DNA from: an uncultured Allomuricauda sp.
GTDB taxonomy: Bacteria > Bacteroidota > Bacteroidia > Flavobacteriales > Flavobacteriaceae
Length of the DNA: 64,000 nt
Reading direction: 5' to 3'
Assembly: GCF_947495325.1 (NCBI RefSeq)
Contig: NZ_CANLYK010000002.1
Span: 186,001-250,000, forward strand
The first letter of the stretch is position 1. The number at the start of each line of letters is the position of its first letter. A program made the position numbers and the translations under genes. This document shows, piece after piece, positions 63,836 to 64,000 of this stretch. The notes under the pieces are model-generated. The model saw nothing but the letters and a program-made list of their open reading frames with translations. It did no database searches and had not been told where the DNA came from.

Positions 63836-64000
63836 ATGAAAAAACCAATTGGTATTATTATCTTGTTTTGCATTTTTTATTCTTGTCAAAAAACCCGTGT
63901 AGAACCCATACCCAAAACTGTTGTAGACGCAGATGATAAGGAAATCCTAAGAAACCTCAAGGAAGTCCAATGGCCCAAAGCGTACCGAGAGCAGGACACA
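63836..64000 (+). CDS. Lipoprotein, 3' truncated by window edge
   Basis: Fifty-five codons are visible. The signal peptide ends in the lipobox FYSC (Cys about 17), followed by a Lys/Val/Pro linker. The segment EILRNLKEVQWPKAYREQDT looks like the first helix of a SnoaL/NTF2-like (DUF4440) domain, but too little is present to be sure. It starts 10 bases after the DUF5916 gene, so both are probably cotranscribed. Confidence 0.7.
   Translation, partial: MKKPIGIIILFCIFYSCQKTRVEPIPKTVVDADDKEILRNLKEVQWPKAYREQDT

Noticed and set aside
1..64000. tRNA or rRNA genes, insertion sequences, prophage
   Set aside because: All intergenic stretches were read for cloverleaf ends, transposase frames and integrase genes, and none was found.

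Overview
The window comes from a Bacteroidota chromosome, most likely a marine member of the Flavobacteriaceae. The basis is AT-rich intergenic DNA, short mRNA leaders with TAnnTTTG -7 promoter elements, a eukaryote-like class I ribonucleotide reductase R2, and several families typical of the group (DUF3078, DUF5916, LytTR regulators with TPR-containing kinases, BNR-repeat proteins). The genus cannot be fixed from sequence reading alone. I see no rRNA, tRNA, insertion sequence, prophage or CRISPR array.

Layout. 1-9.5 kb: 3' part of an RND efflux permease, a YwqK/MORN-type secreted protein, aspS, two envelope proteins of unknown role, a ClC channel whose gating glutamates are missing, and a cold-shock protein. 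9.5-19.4 kb: housekeeping genes (tadA, dxs-DUF3078, dGTPase, phosphate transporter with a PhoU-like tail, and the nadD-gmk-yicC run). 19.5-30.3 kb: a coherent carbohydrate locus. It has two DUF1080 proteins, two TIM-barrel isomerase/epimerase-like proteins, a Gfo/Idh/MocA oxidoreductase, two MFS transporters, a DinB protein, and a divergent GMC dehydrogenase with its gluconate-dehydrogenase-type small subunit. A perfect 16-bp LacI-like palindrome sits in the divergent promoter region. Together these look like a 3-keto-glycoside (C3-oxidation) pathway. 30.4-34.0 kb: nrdA and nrdB.

34.0-34.9 kb is an 890-bp interval without an annotated gene. On the minus strand it holds a candidate transcription unit with a promoter, a 39-codon membrane peptide, a foldable 3' region and a strong intrinsic terminator. 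It is followed by a LytTR response regulator and a TPR-containing LytS-type kinase. 37.6-46.8 kb: mixed housekeeping and envelope genes (DUF3109, MarC, S41 protease, dCMP deaminase, HupE-like, TerB/DnaJ, bacilliredoxin, SDR-plsC-HD operon, Tat-exported Gfo/Idh/MocA).

46.8-64 kb: an ECF42-type sigma factor with two DGPF/YciI proteins, a radical SAM protein whose promoter lies in a 16-bp inverted repeat, two envelope proteins, enoyl-CoA hydratase, an NtrY-like kinase, HemJ, a large BNR-repeat protein, an SPFH-GYF plus zinc-ribbon membrane protein pair resembling the PspA-anchoring YdjI/YdjG system, a membrane-bound LytTR regulator, a DUF5916 outer-membrane protein, and the start of a lipoprotein at the window edge.
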